Source of the DNA: Campylorhamphus procurvoides
Lineage: Eukaryota > Chordata > Aves > Passeriformes > Dendrocolaptidae
NCBI GenBank assembly: GCA_013396655.1
Contig: WBMV01004991.1
Location: 755,324 to 819,323, forward strand
Direction: 5' to 3'
Length of the DNA: 64,000 nucleotides
Of this stretch, positions 12,331 to 25,080 are shown piece after piece; within the stretch, counting starts at the first letter, position 1; each line of letters begins with the position of its first letter. A program made the translations under genes and the position numbers. The notes under the pieces were generated by a model. The model searched no databases. It saw nothing but the letters and a program-made list of their open reading frames with translations, and was not told the origin of the DNA.

Positions 12331-15300
12331 TCCATGGCAATGGTTTCATAAGCTGTTTCTTTTATCAAAAAGCAGTGTGGGAGCAGGTGAACTCTTTGCC
12401 TGGGTTAAAGGCAAATGCGGCTTGTCACATCAGGGAACTTGAGGGTGCAGATGACAAGCCTCATTTCTCCCCCACTCTGGACCAGCGTTCAGGGACACAG
12501 CTGGGGGACTTAGGCTGGGGACTCAGTCAAGCTGGTGTTTGCAAGAGAGAGTGAAGGTGTGGTGAATACATATGTGATTTCAGATTCCTTTTTTTGAGGC
12601 CCTTGGGTCAATATTTTTGTCTCAGGATGTACTATAAAAAAGCCGTAATGATGCCTATAAAGTTCCAATGGTATCTTTGCATCCAGCAGGTCATCTCGGG
12701 AGCACTGTGTCCTTTGCAGACCACTATGCTTCACCTCCATACACAGCACCTTGTCCAGTCAAATTTGTGCAGTTACACACCTCTGTGCAGAGTCACATGT
12801 GAGCCTGTGCTCTCTGTCAGGGGAGGCTTACTCATGGGTTTGTTGATGGCATGTAAAGCCTGGAAGCATCTCAGCATGCCCTTCAAAGGCCATGCCAGAA
12901 GATGGCCATGAGCTATCCAATTCTTGAGGGGGGGGGGGGTTATCCAGGTGAATGGGTTTCACAGCCCGCCAGGGAAGTAATGCTTTTGCCCCCTGGGGCC
13001 TCCAAAAGGGATGTTTGCACACCAGCAGAGCTATTCTTATGGGTGTGGGCCCAACTGCACTCCATCTCCATGGAAATCTTCTCCCTGCAATAGAGGACCC
13101 AATGTCACCAGGTTGCAGTAGCTTGGAAAGGGCATCTAAGGAAGGAGGACAACAGGACTGAACTTTGGCATGAGGAGGAAGGCCTCTGGCAGGGACAGTC
13201 TAAGTTGATGCATTAAAATGGCATGGTTTGAAACACAGTACATGTACTCAAATTGGGACATCTGCCTGATTTAGGATCTTCTGGGGGCTGGAAATCACAA
13301 GCAGGGGACCTGAAAACATCAGGACACCAATCTGAGATGAGCCTTTCCATGTATGGTTAAACTGTGCATTTCTCGGGAAAGCCTGAACTAGTAAACTGAG
13401 GGTATGTACATGTATCTCCACTCCATGCTCAAATTTTATCTGTATAGGCATGTCCTGGCCACATTACTCTGGCTCACAAAAGTCCCAGCTGGCACATCAA
13501 GGAGCAACATTTTCCACAGTAAGGGCATATGAGCTGACCTCCTTGTATCAAGTATTTATAGGCTAAAAGACAAGTTTAAGAGGTTCTCTCTATTTTCACT
13601 AGCACCAAAGAGAGGACATTTTTCTCTGAGCATACAAAATATGCCCAGTTTAATCTTAAAATGGCTTAACACATTTCTTAACAGCCTGAAACATTTAATT
13701 CAGCTTTCAGTAGGTAGTTCACAGAGAAGCTAGTTAGAGGAAAAGCGCTTACCTTCCAGTCCTAAAGGCTGTTCCTTGGAGGCTGAATTAGGGAACCATG
13801 CATGGTCTGCATTAAGAGTCTAGGAAATTCCTAATAAACTGACTCTATACACAGCAGTTAATGAGCTTGTTGTTGCATTTAAGGGATCTCTGTATCTTCA
13901 GAGTCAGAAAAAGCAAATTATGTATAATATTTCTTTCCTTGACCAAAACCTCTTACAGTGCTAACACAGCTAAAATGGGCTGACCCACAAGCTTGATTTA
14001 CATGAACTTGAAGCAAAGCACATTAGGGTGATTTTGTAGACATTACTGTGCAGAGCATGCTGGTAATGAGAAGCATATTTGTGAATGTCTCTTGTACAGC
14101 TTTCAGCATATTTTACAGCCAAAAAACAGATATAGTCTAGAGGGAAAAAAGAAAAATACGACAAAACATGAGTTTGACCCTCCAGGCAACATGATGTAGA
14201 TTAATATGAGTTAAATGGAATGTGACCAATTTGTAAGGCATTTGTTTTGTATCTTGAGAAATTGAAGACAAGATCATTTTTCCCTGCAATCGGAGTAAGC
14301 CCTAGGCTATGAGCTCTTCTAGTCTCTACAATTGCCACAGGCTTCTTCTTTTAATATACTAGTGTATCCTAGAATATTTCTTACAACTTTCATAGCCCAA
14401 TGATGTGATAGATTTGCCAGTATGATACTTCTACTGCCTTTCCATGGGAAAAGCCTCCATTATTTGAAATGTGTGCTTATAGCTTTTGTGAATTCCATCA
14501 ATTTTTGTGTAATATTTTGCCCACAGCTGTTCAGTTATGCAAGAAAACAGTTGTAGTAATCTACATCCTATGTATGCAGGGCTTATACAGCAAGAAAAGC
14601 ATTTTTCCGTCAAAAGTTTATCATTGTTCCTGAAGAAGGTTGTTTCAGGCTGGTAAACTGTGGGTTGACTGTAGACCCATATTTCTTGTTTACATAAGAA
14701 CTTTTTAAAATATATAACAAAAAAAAATCTCAAAATTATGCAATTCTCAGGGTTTTATTAATGATAAAAATTATTTACAATTTGAGATTTAGAGGTGGAA
14801 ACTTTTAAATGCTTTACCAAACAGGTTGTAAGGCTGTGTTTTCAGTGGAGTATCTGTTTCAGAGACAGGCTAGCTGAGGTCACAAGGAACTCAGCAGAAG
14901 TCTTCAAATACAGTCCAGAAGCTCCATACCCAGAAAGCAAGCTGGACTTCCTCTAAAACTCATCTCCTTTATCATATTACACCACCTTCTTAGGTCAATA
15001 AACAGCCAGGAGACCATCCCAAATGTCTACAGTTCAGTTTCATTTTCCATCCAACTCTTTGCAGCTGTAATTCAGGAAAAGACTTGCCTTTGCTTTTCAA
15101 ATGACCCAAGGAAAGTGCACCAAAGGTACAAATCCAGTAACTAACTTCAAATATACCTTTCAGCATTCTATGCTTAAGAGAAATAATATCTATGCTATGT
15201 TTGGCAGTCTTCCACTTGAGTGTGTGGGCAAAAAAAATCAGGAATATTTGGTAGCTATAGATACAAAATGTCCTGTAGTTGTTCAGCTCATTTGTTTGAA

Positions 15301-16042
15301 TAATGGTCAAGGAGGGACAAATAGAGGTTGCTTTTCATGTATTTATTTATTATAGAATTAAGATACATGGACTGGAAGATTGCCATTGGGCAATCATGAC
15401 TTCAGGTGGATGGGTTTGGGGCAAAGCACATCCAAGACCAATTTACACCTCAAGAATCCACCATCCATTTCACTGGTGGAGGCAGCTGTGCAGTTTTACA
15501 ACCACTAACTCAGAGCAGAGCAGAACTGGCAGCCATGAATCACCTTCTTTCTGCCAGTGAACAACAACAATGCCCAGGACATTCCACCTCAGTCCTGGCT
15601 GATGCTGTATCCTTTGTCAAGTTCTGCATCACAAAATACAGAAATCTATCCTTGGTTTTGCAGGCAGCAGAAGGATGTTCTTCCAGGGTCGGAGAGAGAG
15701 ATGTGAGATTGTGCTCTCAGCTAATGACACATTGTTAAATTCTAGATGCACCATGGGAGATGAGGGTTAAGCATTTTGACCATTCACTGCTATTTCCACC
15801 ATGTGTTCTGTGTTCGTGGTTATGGAGAGTGAGCCCTCACAAGCATGGCAAGCCAGACTTAGTATCCTTCTCTTTTCAATGGTTGTCACAGGATGATTTG
15901 GAGTGAAGAGGGATGGGAGATTTGTAATACACACCTGTCTAGAGGGAAAGCAGGAATGAATCTTCATCCTTTTTAACATTTTGTATTCTTCAACAAGAAT
16001 TTTACTGGTTTAAATGGGGTTTCTAGGAAATTAATGTCCTCA
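12331..16042. other. unique noncoding DNA with a G12 run
   Basis: No gene recognised. An uninterrupted run of twelve G lies at 12928-12939. It is unlikely to be read reliably in every assembly and would shift any frame crossing it. Downstream, 13500-14800 is AT-rich and unremarkable. Open frames up to 110 codons carry no motif. Confidence 0.55.
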
Positions 16043-16165
16043 TGGGATCACAGACGTTTGGGGTGAAAGGGGCTCTTGAAGATCACCTAGTTCAACCTCC
16101 TGTTCAAAGCAAGCTTAGCTTGACAGTACAGGTTGGTCAGAGCCTTGTCCTGGTGGGTTTGAAAG
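16043..16165 (-). repeat. CR1 retrotransposon 3' end (truncated)
   Basis: The order of words GGGATCACAGA, then GGGTGAAAGGGGCTCTTGAA, GATCACCTAGTTCAACC, and ACAGGTTGGTCAGAGCC follows the reverse complement of the avian CR1 3' untranslated region. The element therefore lies on the minus strand with its tail at the left end. It is cut off after about 120 bp, the usual 5' truncation from incomplete target-primed reverse transcription. Divergence is substantial, so it is an old insertion with no coding part. Confidence 0.85.
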
Positions 16166-19100
16166 CCAGTCAGGCAGGAGAACTAGGATTTAAATAGACA
16201 AACCTCTAGATAGTGCTTTGTTGTTCTTTATTTCTTGAGTGGCTCAAACTGTGGTGTGTTACTCAAGAAGATTCACACAACAGTATGCAGTGCCACAAGC
16301 TGCTCTTCCAACCACTTCCTCACTTGTATTCGGTCTACCTGAAAGCATTGCAGTTGGAGAAGTGTATCTGCAGTGAATTCAGAGGGTCACAGCCCTTTAT
16401 GTCATGGCTGGATCTGGCCATTGCCATCCAACATGGCCATTCAACCCTCTACTTTCAAAACTTACTGCCCTTTTTCCTCTCACCACATTTCAGAGCACAG
16501 CCTTCAGTTCTTAAGGGTAGCAGCCCTGCCCTGTGCCCATCAGCCTGGGGAAGATGCCAGACTGCTCATCAAGGACATGGTTTCTCTTCCCTCCTGTTCT
16601 CCACCCTGAGATAATTGCAAAACTGATGTACTACCTCTCCTCTAAGTTCAGCAACAAAGCCTCACAGCTTGTAAGAATAATTCAGCCACAATTAGCATTG
16701 GTGTGAAGCCAGGGCCTCCCACAGATGAGCTTGCCTGGTCCAGTGCAGAAGCTACAGTCTTTTTAATGACGGGAGGTTCAACTAAATTAAAGTTGACCCT
16801 CAGGCTTCTGGCAGCTAAATTCCAGCAATAACCTTCCCTCCCACCCATTCCTCTGGAAAAAATCCTACCAACAACAAACTACAAGGGAGAGGGGGAGGAA
16901 ACCTCTCTGTTGTTAACCTTTACAGGACAGTAGATGTGTCCAAATCGGGCAAAAAACATGATGTCTCCTGCTGAAGTGCCATAAATAGTGCTATCTCCCA
17001 GTGTGATCTTTGAGAGAATCTGTTTTGGGGAAAGAACAGAAGAAGAGTCTTAAAAACAGTGTGTGAAAAATGATGAAAGTTGCTTTGAAGTGAGTCCGAG
17101 AGCTGCAGTGCTTTCAGCAGCTTCCCCCTGGAAGCCCTTGAAATTCTATCTGCAATAAAAGGTACCAAAAGAAAACAGCTGGCAGGAGCTGTTAAAGTGG
17201 AAACAATACACAGTTCAGAAGAGATAAACAGGATGGGCACAGAGCAGAATGAAAAAGAAGGTATGGATCTGTTATGAGATGGGAGCAGCCCTTCTGTCCT
17301 AGGCTGAGACTGCGTGACCAGGTCAACATTGCTAGTTTTAGGAAAGCGGACTGGGAAAAAACAGACTGCACTTGTTTTTCATGGGATCATGCATTTGGCT
17401 TTGTACTGGTGGACAGAGGCATCAAATCTGGTGCCCTGATTCTTTGCTGAACAGGCCTCAGTTTGAAAAAAAGATGAGGTTGTAGGGGTGTCTTGCTGAA
17501 TGACACCGCCAAAGTAGAAGCCAGTCTTGTGTACTGATGTTTCTCTGGTACCCAAACCAACAGCATCTGGAACAGGAGCCCTTGTTCAGTTTTCCAGTTT
17601 CAGGACAGTGAGACACTCTTCTCACTAGCTGGGCAGTAATGCTTTGCTGCCAGCTGTAGAAATGGGTCCAGTCCTTGTGCAGCTCTGAAGAAATGTCAAG
17701 GCTGTGGCCAAATTCAATGACTGAAACTAAATACAAGCCCTGCTCTTGCCCTCACAGATACCATAGTTATTGGAGACAGAAACTGGTGAAGCACTAACAT
17801 CGGGGTCAGAATATGATCTGTCTTTTGGTGCAATACAAAGAGAAATACTGCTAGCAGAGTGTACATGAGCCTTAACCTGTTCTGATTTAGAGATGTAAAT
17901 CATAGACACTGCTGTGGTTCCCAAATGAGTTTGGTAGATCTCTACTGAAGGGACTGACAGCAGAATACAGATATGGGACAATAATGAGGAATCGATGTGC
18001 AATCATGTCTGTGAAAAAAGCTCCCATTCTCTGATCCACTGTTGATTCTGTCCATGCCAATACTCACAAAAGCTCTGCTTAGAGACCTCTGCTCACAAGG
18101 GAAGAAATATTAATGAAAACGTTTGTCCTGTTTTACAGATGCACTTCAGGTCAAAAGCACTTCGATGGGAAAACAGTAATTCTGAGATGTGGTGGGACTG
18201 AAGAAGAGAGGAGCTGAGTCATACTTTCCATTTGCTTTGATTTCTGTTTTTCTTATTCTGCAGTTCTGATGTAGTTATTTGTATAACCATTAGACTGTCC
18301 CAGTGTTAGGATAGAAGCAAAACTGGATCCCACACAGCTCTACTGATTTTCCAGGCATGTGTTTTTTCAAGGAATATTAAAATACAAAGAAACAGCCTAC
18401 TGTTAAATTTTAGAAAGGTGTGAAAACGTTTGTGCAAGGTCATTGTGCAGATGACCTAAGACACTGTATGAATAACATGTGCCATGGTGTACTTGCAGTT
18501 CACTCAGGAAGTCAGCTTGGGCAGGGCCATGCTGAAGACAGGAAAGAACATCCAAGATTAACATTTTCTAGATATATATTAAATCTCTTTCATTTGGGAA
18601 GGATCTGAAACCTTGCTGGAGACTAAAAGATAACGCATAAGCAGGGAGAAATTTGAATCTGTAATAGTAAGCACCACTTTATCCCGTGGACAACTTCTCT
18701 GCTTTCAGAAAGGTCTCAGATAGTCAAAGTGCTTTGGAGACTTAAACATTACTGAGAACCTGGGTCTAAAAATGTCTATTCAGAAAAGAACTCAGTCACT
18801 CATAGAGATCCTGTGCTCCCAGGACTTTGATATTCTGAGCCTGCAAAATTTTCTCACCTGAACCAGTTATATTCTGATTTGCAACTGATTTAATTCCCCA
18901 TAAAATCAGTGGACATCCCTCTGCTTTATTTAATAAATGTTGGAATGGGTGTTAAGGAAGAGAAATTCAGTCTATCTAACACATATGCACAGATACTGTT
19001 GAACTTGCTTTTTAGAATCAAAGCTTGGAATGGATAAAAATGAAGTGCTAAATATGCTCAGCAGTCAGGAGACTGAAGATGTCACCAGCAATGGAAAGGT

Positions 19101-19173
19101 GATTCCAGTATGTATAGGGGTACTAGATTGTATGCCATTTAATTCCATTTTCTCTTACAGCTAAATCCTGTGG
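16166..19173. other. unique noncoding DNA
   Basis: No gene recognised. Open frames reach 106 codons (minus strand, 16920-17240) without recognisable domains. The stretch has ordinary vertebrate intergenic character with no clear repeat. Confidence 0.55.
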
Positions 19174-19210
19174 AATGTAATAAAATCTAACTTAATGTAA
19201 TAAAATCTAA
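19174..19210. repeat. short tandem duplication, 20-bp period
   Basis: The 17-base word AATGTAATAAAATCTAA occurs at 19174-19190 and again identically at 19194-19210, separated by CTT. This is a perfect local duplication, probably from replication slippage. Confidence 0.9.
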
Positions 19211-21229
19211 AACTAATCAAAAGGTCTTTGAGGAACTGAATGAAATTTAATTGCAAATTAAAATCTGGCCATGCAGTTCTAGATCCAGTAAAGTTACAGA
19301 GACTATTCCCTATTATTCTGTAGCTTTTATAAACAGATGACTTAAGATAGGCTTCATGTGAGTTTCATTATTTTTAAATTCTTCACAATTCTTGTAAGTT
19401 TTTTCCTGAATTATTGTCCATAATACATTTTTACCTGAATGAAGGAGGCTATCAAATGATCTGTATGCTGAAAGTAAAGCTTTTCTCTTCATCATGAACT
19501 TATAGTCTATATACAGTAACTACATATACTTTCTTATTGTTTGCATAAATATCTGATAATATAAGTTCTTAAGCATTTTGCATAAGGTCATAGGATATTA
19601 AAATGCCCAATAAGTTAAATATATCAAGTTCGGATTTCCTTTCACACTTCTGGAGTGTTCAGATTTTCTCTGGTATAAGCACAAATTGGATTTGCACTTT
19701 AAAATTTTCATGTTCTAAATTCATTTAATATATGACTGTTTCTGTGTTATAAAGCTATGCAAACCATTTGTGTTTACAATAATGCATATGAATACTAAAC
19801 TAGAAACCTGCAGTACAAAATGGAAAACAAGGTGGTCCTTGACCCAATCTTCTCTCTACAAGTCTGCCTTGTTCTTCCTCAGCTGCCTCCAAACAAAATT
19901 CTCCTGTTAATCCTTTAACTCCCACTTCATCTTCGTTTAACTGAGAAGTTCTATATTTTTGCTAACATACTTTTTCATGGCAGCGCAAGCCAAAGTTAAT
20001 ATGATTTTCAGTGATAAATGATATTACAATATAGCAAACACCATTCTCCATCCCCTCTTCCAGCTCAGTGCAAGATCTGGTTTGTACAGAGCTGATCTTC
20101 GCTGCCACGGCATGTCCAGTTGTCTGATGTCCTTGGCTGTACATTGGATTTTCCATCCTTTCTGTATACAGAATCAATAACACATGTGAAGAATCGAATG
20201 GTTAATTCCAGTAGGTGATTTTTAAAAATGTTTGCCATTTGTCTACCCTCATTTTTGACTTCCCAAACATTGTTACTGTGGCCAATTTGAAACTCGAGCC
20301 TATGAGGGCTTCTTTGGCACTCTGCAGAAATAAAATAAATGTGAGTTACATGTGCTCAGAAAATTCTCTGCATCTTTTCAGATGAAACCTAATGTTCAAT
20401 CTTCACGACATTTTATCCAGGACTCGGTAACCTATTGAAGTTGCTGTTGCTGAAAACCACAGGAACTTCATAACACTGTTTACAGTTAGCCACATCCCGT
20501 TTGCCTTCTGACAGATCTTTGTTTTCCATCATCTGTCAGCAGGCAGATTACCCTCAGTGCCTCAGGATGGGAACAACCAGCTCCACACAACCTATCCTGC
20601 AGTCACTGCCTGCCCTGTTCCCACCCGCTCTACCAGGAGCATCAGCCCTTGAGCTGCTGCAGCATCACAGCCTGGGGCAAAAGACAGCAAGATGGGTTTT
20701 GCCTGAATGGGGATGATGGCATCTCAGCCAAAAAGCTATGTGAGAGTAGAAGCGAAGAACAAGACCTGTAATCTTGTTTTACCCCTATCCTCACTTTCCT
20801 TCCCCTGATCAAGTTTAATTTGATAAAATAATGCATGCAATAACTGCCAAACCTCAAGCCACGCAGGGAATAACTGAGCGAATACAAAATGATGGATTCA
20901 AAGCAGCACGTAACATTTCTTAATGCAACATGTTTCCCTTTAAATCATCATTTGAGTCTGAACTCCTGGAGCAACCTCAATATACACTGCCTGTCTCCTC
21001 AGAAGTGCCCTCTGGCAGGGAACAGGCTCTGTGTGCTGTGTCTTTGTCTAATTGGATTTTAGCAGAGCACAGTGAGAAGAAAATAGAGAAAACGAACTAG
21101 TTAATTCCATGTCAAAGCCTGTCTTTGTCTGGAAAACCAAGGAGAGTCAAACCCTTTCTGCTTTGCTGAATTATCCTGTGTAGGATGTGAAACACTGCCA
21201 TCCTGGCAATGCTAAGTGAGCGCTGAAGG
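19211..21229. other. AT-rich unique noncoding DNA
   Basis: No gene recognised. 19211-19820 is strongly AT-rich. The rest is mixed, with a short GC-richer patch at 20560-20720. No splice-bounded open frame or repeat family is visible. Confidence 0.55.
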
Positions 21230-21360
21230 GCAGGTCTCCGTGAGCTGCTCACATTTATGCATGTTCACAACTAATGATTAATGTGGCTATAATTATTGTA
21301 TGGATACACTTGATTGGCTTTCCCACATGGGCTGTACGGTGATATATGTAAACTGGGGGG
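21230..21360. promoter_or_regulatory. candidate conserved noncoding element
   Basis: A compact AT-rich stretch holds an overlapping pair of homeodomain cores, TAATGATTA (21272-21280), another TAATTATT word close by, an inverted CCAAT box (GATTGG, near 21315) and ATTTATGCATG. Such clustering is typical of developmental enhancers in vertebrate gene-poor regions. Conservation is inferred and was not measured. Confidence 0.25.
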
Positions 21361-22057
21361 AGAAAGGAAACTTATTACAGAACACAGATACTTTATGCTG
21401 GCTGTTAGAAGTATTTCTTAAGAGTTGGAGTTTTGCATGAATGTCCTCAAGCTATGCTTGACAAGGCTTTTCTGTACTGCTGTGTTTAAATTGCTTTCAA
21501 TACAAAAAGACAAAAATATTAAAAATCATCATGCAGGGTATCCCACCTTACATCTCATGACATGAGCCAGTGTCTTATTCCCACTTATACCATCAACTTT
21601 TGTTTTTCTTTATGTTTGACCATGTAAAACAGGCTATACCTTCTGTGAGAGGCTAGAACAGGCTGGAGAGGTGGCTGCTCTAAACTATGTTCCAGGAGGG
21701 AAGTGAAGAAAAAGCAGAGTCTGTTTTAGGAGGTTGTTGATGCTGCTGCTGTTCAGGAGAGGTGAGAGAAGACTTTGGATGGTAAAGCTATGCCTTGCTC
21801 AGGAAAAGTGCTTGGGCTCTGTACAAGAATAAAACTGTCCTGAGACAAGGTTTTGCAGTGGGTACTGTTTAACAAACATGCTTAATGTTGCAGAAAACCA
21901 TTGGATGATGATCTTTCTTATAGAGGTGATAAAAAATAACCTTTTCTTTGTCTCAGAAACAAGGACATGAAAGAAGATGAGCCTGGACCCTGGTTTCAAA
22001 AAGCACCTACCAATCTTTTTTAAATCAGTGGAAGTGCTCTTGAAAAACAAAGGTTGA
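21361..22057. other. unique noncoding DNA
   Basis: No gene recognised. The stretch includes a purine-rich part at 21640-21780. The open frames here are short and featureless. Confidence 0.5.
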
Positions 22058-22103
22058 ACATAAAGCTAGCTTTATTTTTCACATAAAGCCAGCTTTATTT
22101 TTC
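22058..22103. repeat. 23-bp tandem duplication
   Basis: Two adjacent 23-bp units, 22058-22080 and 22081-22103, each begin ACATAAAG and end TTTATTTTTC. They differ at one base (CTAG versus CCAG in the middle). It is a recent local duplication rather than a transposon footprint, because no further terminal structure is seen. Confidence 0.92.
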
Positions 22104-22550
22104 ACAATCTCCTATACACCAACCGTGCTAAATCAGAGCTGGCAAATGACAGTTGCATCAGGAGTATCCTCACAAGGATGAAGGAGTGGGAAGGTATCCA
22201 GCACAGCATTAATGCCACCCCGAGTCTCACGGCAACACTCTGCTCTGCGGCAAAGCCTTGAAGTCCTCTGAGGAGAAAAGGAAGGGGGAGTGTGGTCCAG
22301 AGGGGGAAAGATGGATGATCTTGTAGCTGACCCATTCTTTGTTCATCTCTCTGGCACCACATCCTTTGCCACACAAGTCATAAAATTTCCTACCAGTAGC
22401 TATTTTGACAGTGGCATAATAAAGCTCAGGAGGGAAAGAAGAAACACATCCAGAAGTGTCAAAATAATGGAGCATACTCTGTTCACAGTAACATTATAAT
22501 ATAGTAGATTATCAGTAGTTATGCCAACACAAAAGAAAAGTAAAACTGAA
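22104..22550. other. unique noncoding DNA
   Basis: No gene recognised. Overlapping frames of 69-90 codons occur on both strands with no domain. Confidence 0.5.
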
Positions 22551-22623
22551 GGGTTGGGGTTTTTTTGTTGTTGTTTTTTGTTTTGTTTGGTTGGGTTGGA
22601 TTTTTGTGTTTTTTTTATTTTTC
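22551..22623. repeat. T/G-rich low-complexity tract
   Basis: Almost purely T and G with units such as TTGTTG, GTTTTG and GGTTGGGTTGG. The complementary strand is an A/C tract. It gives a Lys-, Thr-, Gln- and Pro-rich artefact frame on the minus strand. No tandem unit is fixed. Confidence 0.85.
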
Positions 22624-23255
22624 AGAGGATCAGGTATATTTTGCTTTTCCATAGTACCGTCACATACCTTATTGTAACTTAAGAAGCAATTATTTCCCTG
22701 GAAATGAGCAGGGTTGCTCTGAAAATCTCTGGCAGGAATACAGGCAAGAAAATATATAGTCAGTATCAGCGTGGTCCGGAAAGACATGACTGAAGTCATG
22801 GTTTTAATTTATTTTGAACAATTTCTCATCTGGTAACATTTTTCCCTACTATTTTAATGCCTCTGGTACTCTTATTCCATTCTAAAATTAACCTTCACCT
22901 TCCATGAACTAAAGAAATTTCATAACTACATCTGTATGCAACATTGTATGGGATTATTAGTTACTGGTACTAATGGTATTAATTTCAAATATATTTCAAT
23001 TTTCTTTGAAAAGCAACATAATGGAAACTGAAATTATATCCAATGCAATAATAATAAATATTAAAAAGTATGTGTATGTATATGCAAATGTATTAGTCAG
23101 TATTTTCCCTGATATTGGTAGCACTTGTGTCAGACACTTTAAGATCACATTGCATGCAGTAAAAGGCTGTGTGCTGCTAGAGCTGATGTTGGCAGGAAAC
23201 AGGAGAGGAATTAAAGGTGACATGAAATGCAGTGACCTGACCAACACATGCTCTT
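22624..23255. other. AT-rich unique noncoding DNA
   Basis: No gene recognised. Strongly AT-rich between 22800 and 23110. Frames of 94 and 83 codons overlap on opposite strands and show no motif. Confidence 0.5.
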
Positions 23256-23420
23256 AGGCACCAGAGAGATGGACAGCAGATAAAACACAGGACTCGGGAG
23301 TCCCTGGCGGATAATCTAACCATGAATGATGACGCTTCTGCCTGGATTGCATGCCGTCCTTCTCATACAGGGACACAATACACCCAGAGAGAGGTGGAAG
23401 GGTTTGAACCCAAGCACTGC
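23256..23420 (+). repeat. possible decayed tRNA-derived SINE
   Basis: GATGGACAGCAGATAAAAC followed by ACAGGACTCGGGAGTCCCTGG resembles the head of MIR-like sauropsid SINEs. A box-B-like GGTTTGAACCC is found at about 23401-23411. Spacing is irregular and the body is not recognisable, so this is a weak call. The alternative is ordinary unique sequence. Confidence 0.2.
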
Positions 23421-23970
23421 CGAAGGCAGCCCACCACAGTTCTATGTGTGAGACCCGTTTTGCACTCTCCAGGGGGAGTCAGGGCCAAGCCTTGCTGGAG
23501 CTGGTGAGTAGTTGTGGGAACAGCAGTGGGTATTTGCTCCAGCTCCAGGCAAGCACCAGGTACATGTGGCGAACAAAGTAAAACCCAAGAAATGGCACTT
23601 GCTGCAATGTAGTGAGAACAGGGCAGAGCACCTGCTGTGCCAAGCACAAGATTACAAGACCTGGTTTCTCCTGGCCCTCAGTGACAGCAAAATATCCACA
23701 AATTGTCCATGATGCCTTTGAAATGAAAGGTACTTTTCTAAATTGAAGGGACTAGGGAAGTCTTGGGAACTTGAGCAGAAAGAGTTGCGGAGCCCAACCA
23801 TGATGAGATTCAAGGTGTAAAGAAAACAACCTGGTGGCTTTGGCTGCTTCATCAAGCCATGAAAAAATAAAGTCTGGAAATAAGTACAAAGCAGCCACTT
23901 TAAGGGACGGCATTTTAAAATGTACGGTTTATCCTCTGTTTTCCCAGATATCTACCACAAGACGCTGGTA
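23421..23970. other. unique noncoding DNA
   Basis: No gene recognised. Moderate GC content with short open frames on both strands. Confidence 0.5.
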
Positions 23971-24080
23971 CCTTTTTTGGAATTTTTTTTTTGTGGTTGT
24001 TTTGGGTTTGGGGTTTTTTTTGCTAGTTTCTTTCTAATTTTGTTTGTTGTCCTTGTTCTTGTTTGCTTAGTTGTTTTTTA
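23971..24080. repeat. T/G-rich low-complexity tract
   Basis: A second T/G-dominated tract, similar in texture to 22551-22623 but not a copy of it. It includes a run of ten T near 23983-23992, GGGTTTGGGG, and repeated TTGTTTG words. Confidence 0.8.
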
Positions 24081-25080
24081 AATTGTCATTAATATATGTT
24101 CATTTTCATACATATGGCAGAGAGCCTGAGGGGCAGGTAGGCATCTTTTAGATCATCTGTCCTATAAAATCATTGGAAATTACTCAGTCCTCCCTCGCCC
24201 AATTATTCGATTTCCAAATGTTGATACTAAAGGAAGACATGGCATTAGTTCCAGGGCAGGCTTAACCTTTTCAGTCTGAGAGTTCCAAAATGGATTTTTC
24301 AAGACAAATACCCAGGTTTTATTATGAGAGAACTACAACAGTTTGGGCTTGCCTATATGGCCACTTGGTCCCGGCTGCTCAGTGGTGGTTTCCAAGGGGA
24401 GTGCCAAATCTTGTTAATTGCACGGGTGTTTATGGGTATGTATGTGTGTGCATAATGCAGACCCGTGACTCCTCCTCAGACCATCACTCATGTCACACAC
24501 AGCATAGGCCCATCCAACAGCTGTGAGGTGACCTGGAGACAGAAAGCTCACATCCCATATCCAATCGCCAGAGCCAGATGGGCCCATTTCCCAAATGACT
24601 ATATAAATTCTAGTAACAGCTATAGACGATGTTGGCAGGTCCCTCAGGCTCTCCTGCTGACCCCAGAGGGCCACCACAGTGATGCAATATCTCAGCTGGT
24701 CCTCTGGGAAACTCCATGATACAATGTTTGCCTCCACCTCATCCACCTGAAGAGGACCTGCCTCTTAGGGACATGGTGGAAGGACAGTGGCTGGATGGGT
24801 AACTCCCCATTCTCTGCTCCTGATGAGCAGGAGAAGACCCTTCCAACACATCACTGAGGAAGCGAAAATGGTCCAGTTTTCCCGGTCACCCCAGAAAAGT
24901 GGGTCCAGCCCCAGTGGGTTGCTGATATGGCCCTTGGTGGCAAGACACCAGTGTTTCATGTCTCCTGACACCCCAGGAGTGGGCGATGTTTATGCTTCCA
25001 GGTGCTTGCTCACTCATGCCCAGCTCCTCCCTTCTCAGCTCCAATAAAAGTCAGTGTTGCTCCTCTGTTTGCTTCGCAAG
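24081..25080. other. GC-richer unique noncoding block
   Basis: The part 24340-25040 is richer in G and C than its flanks and has parallel open frames of 60-110 codons on both strands, none with a domain. A polyadenylation-like CAATAAAAG lies near 25042, but no upstream exon chain or LTR boundary could be seen. A decayed LTR or a noncoding transcript end is possible but unsupported. Confidence 0.4.

Noticed and set aside
12928..12939. G12 run as a G-quadruplex
   Set aside because: Twelve G are too few for four G3 tracts with at least one-base loops, and neighbouring G-runs are not close enough.
23390..23450. possible tRNA gene around GGTTTGAACCC
   Set aside because: There is no paired acceptor stem, D-arm or anticodon arm at the required spacing. 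It is kept only as a weak SINE possibility.
24340..25080. solo LTR ending near CAATAAAAG
   Set aside because: No terminal TG...CA pair, target-site duplication or second copy could be seen.
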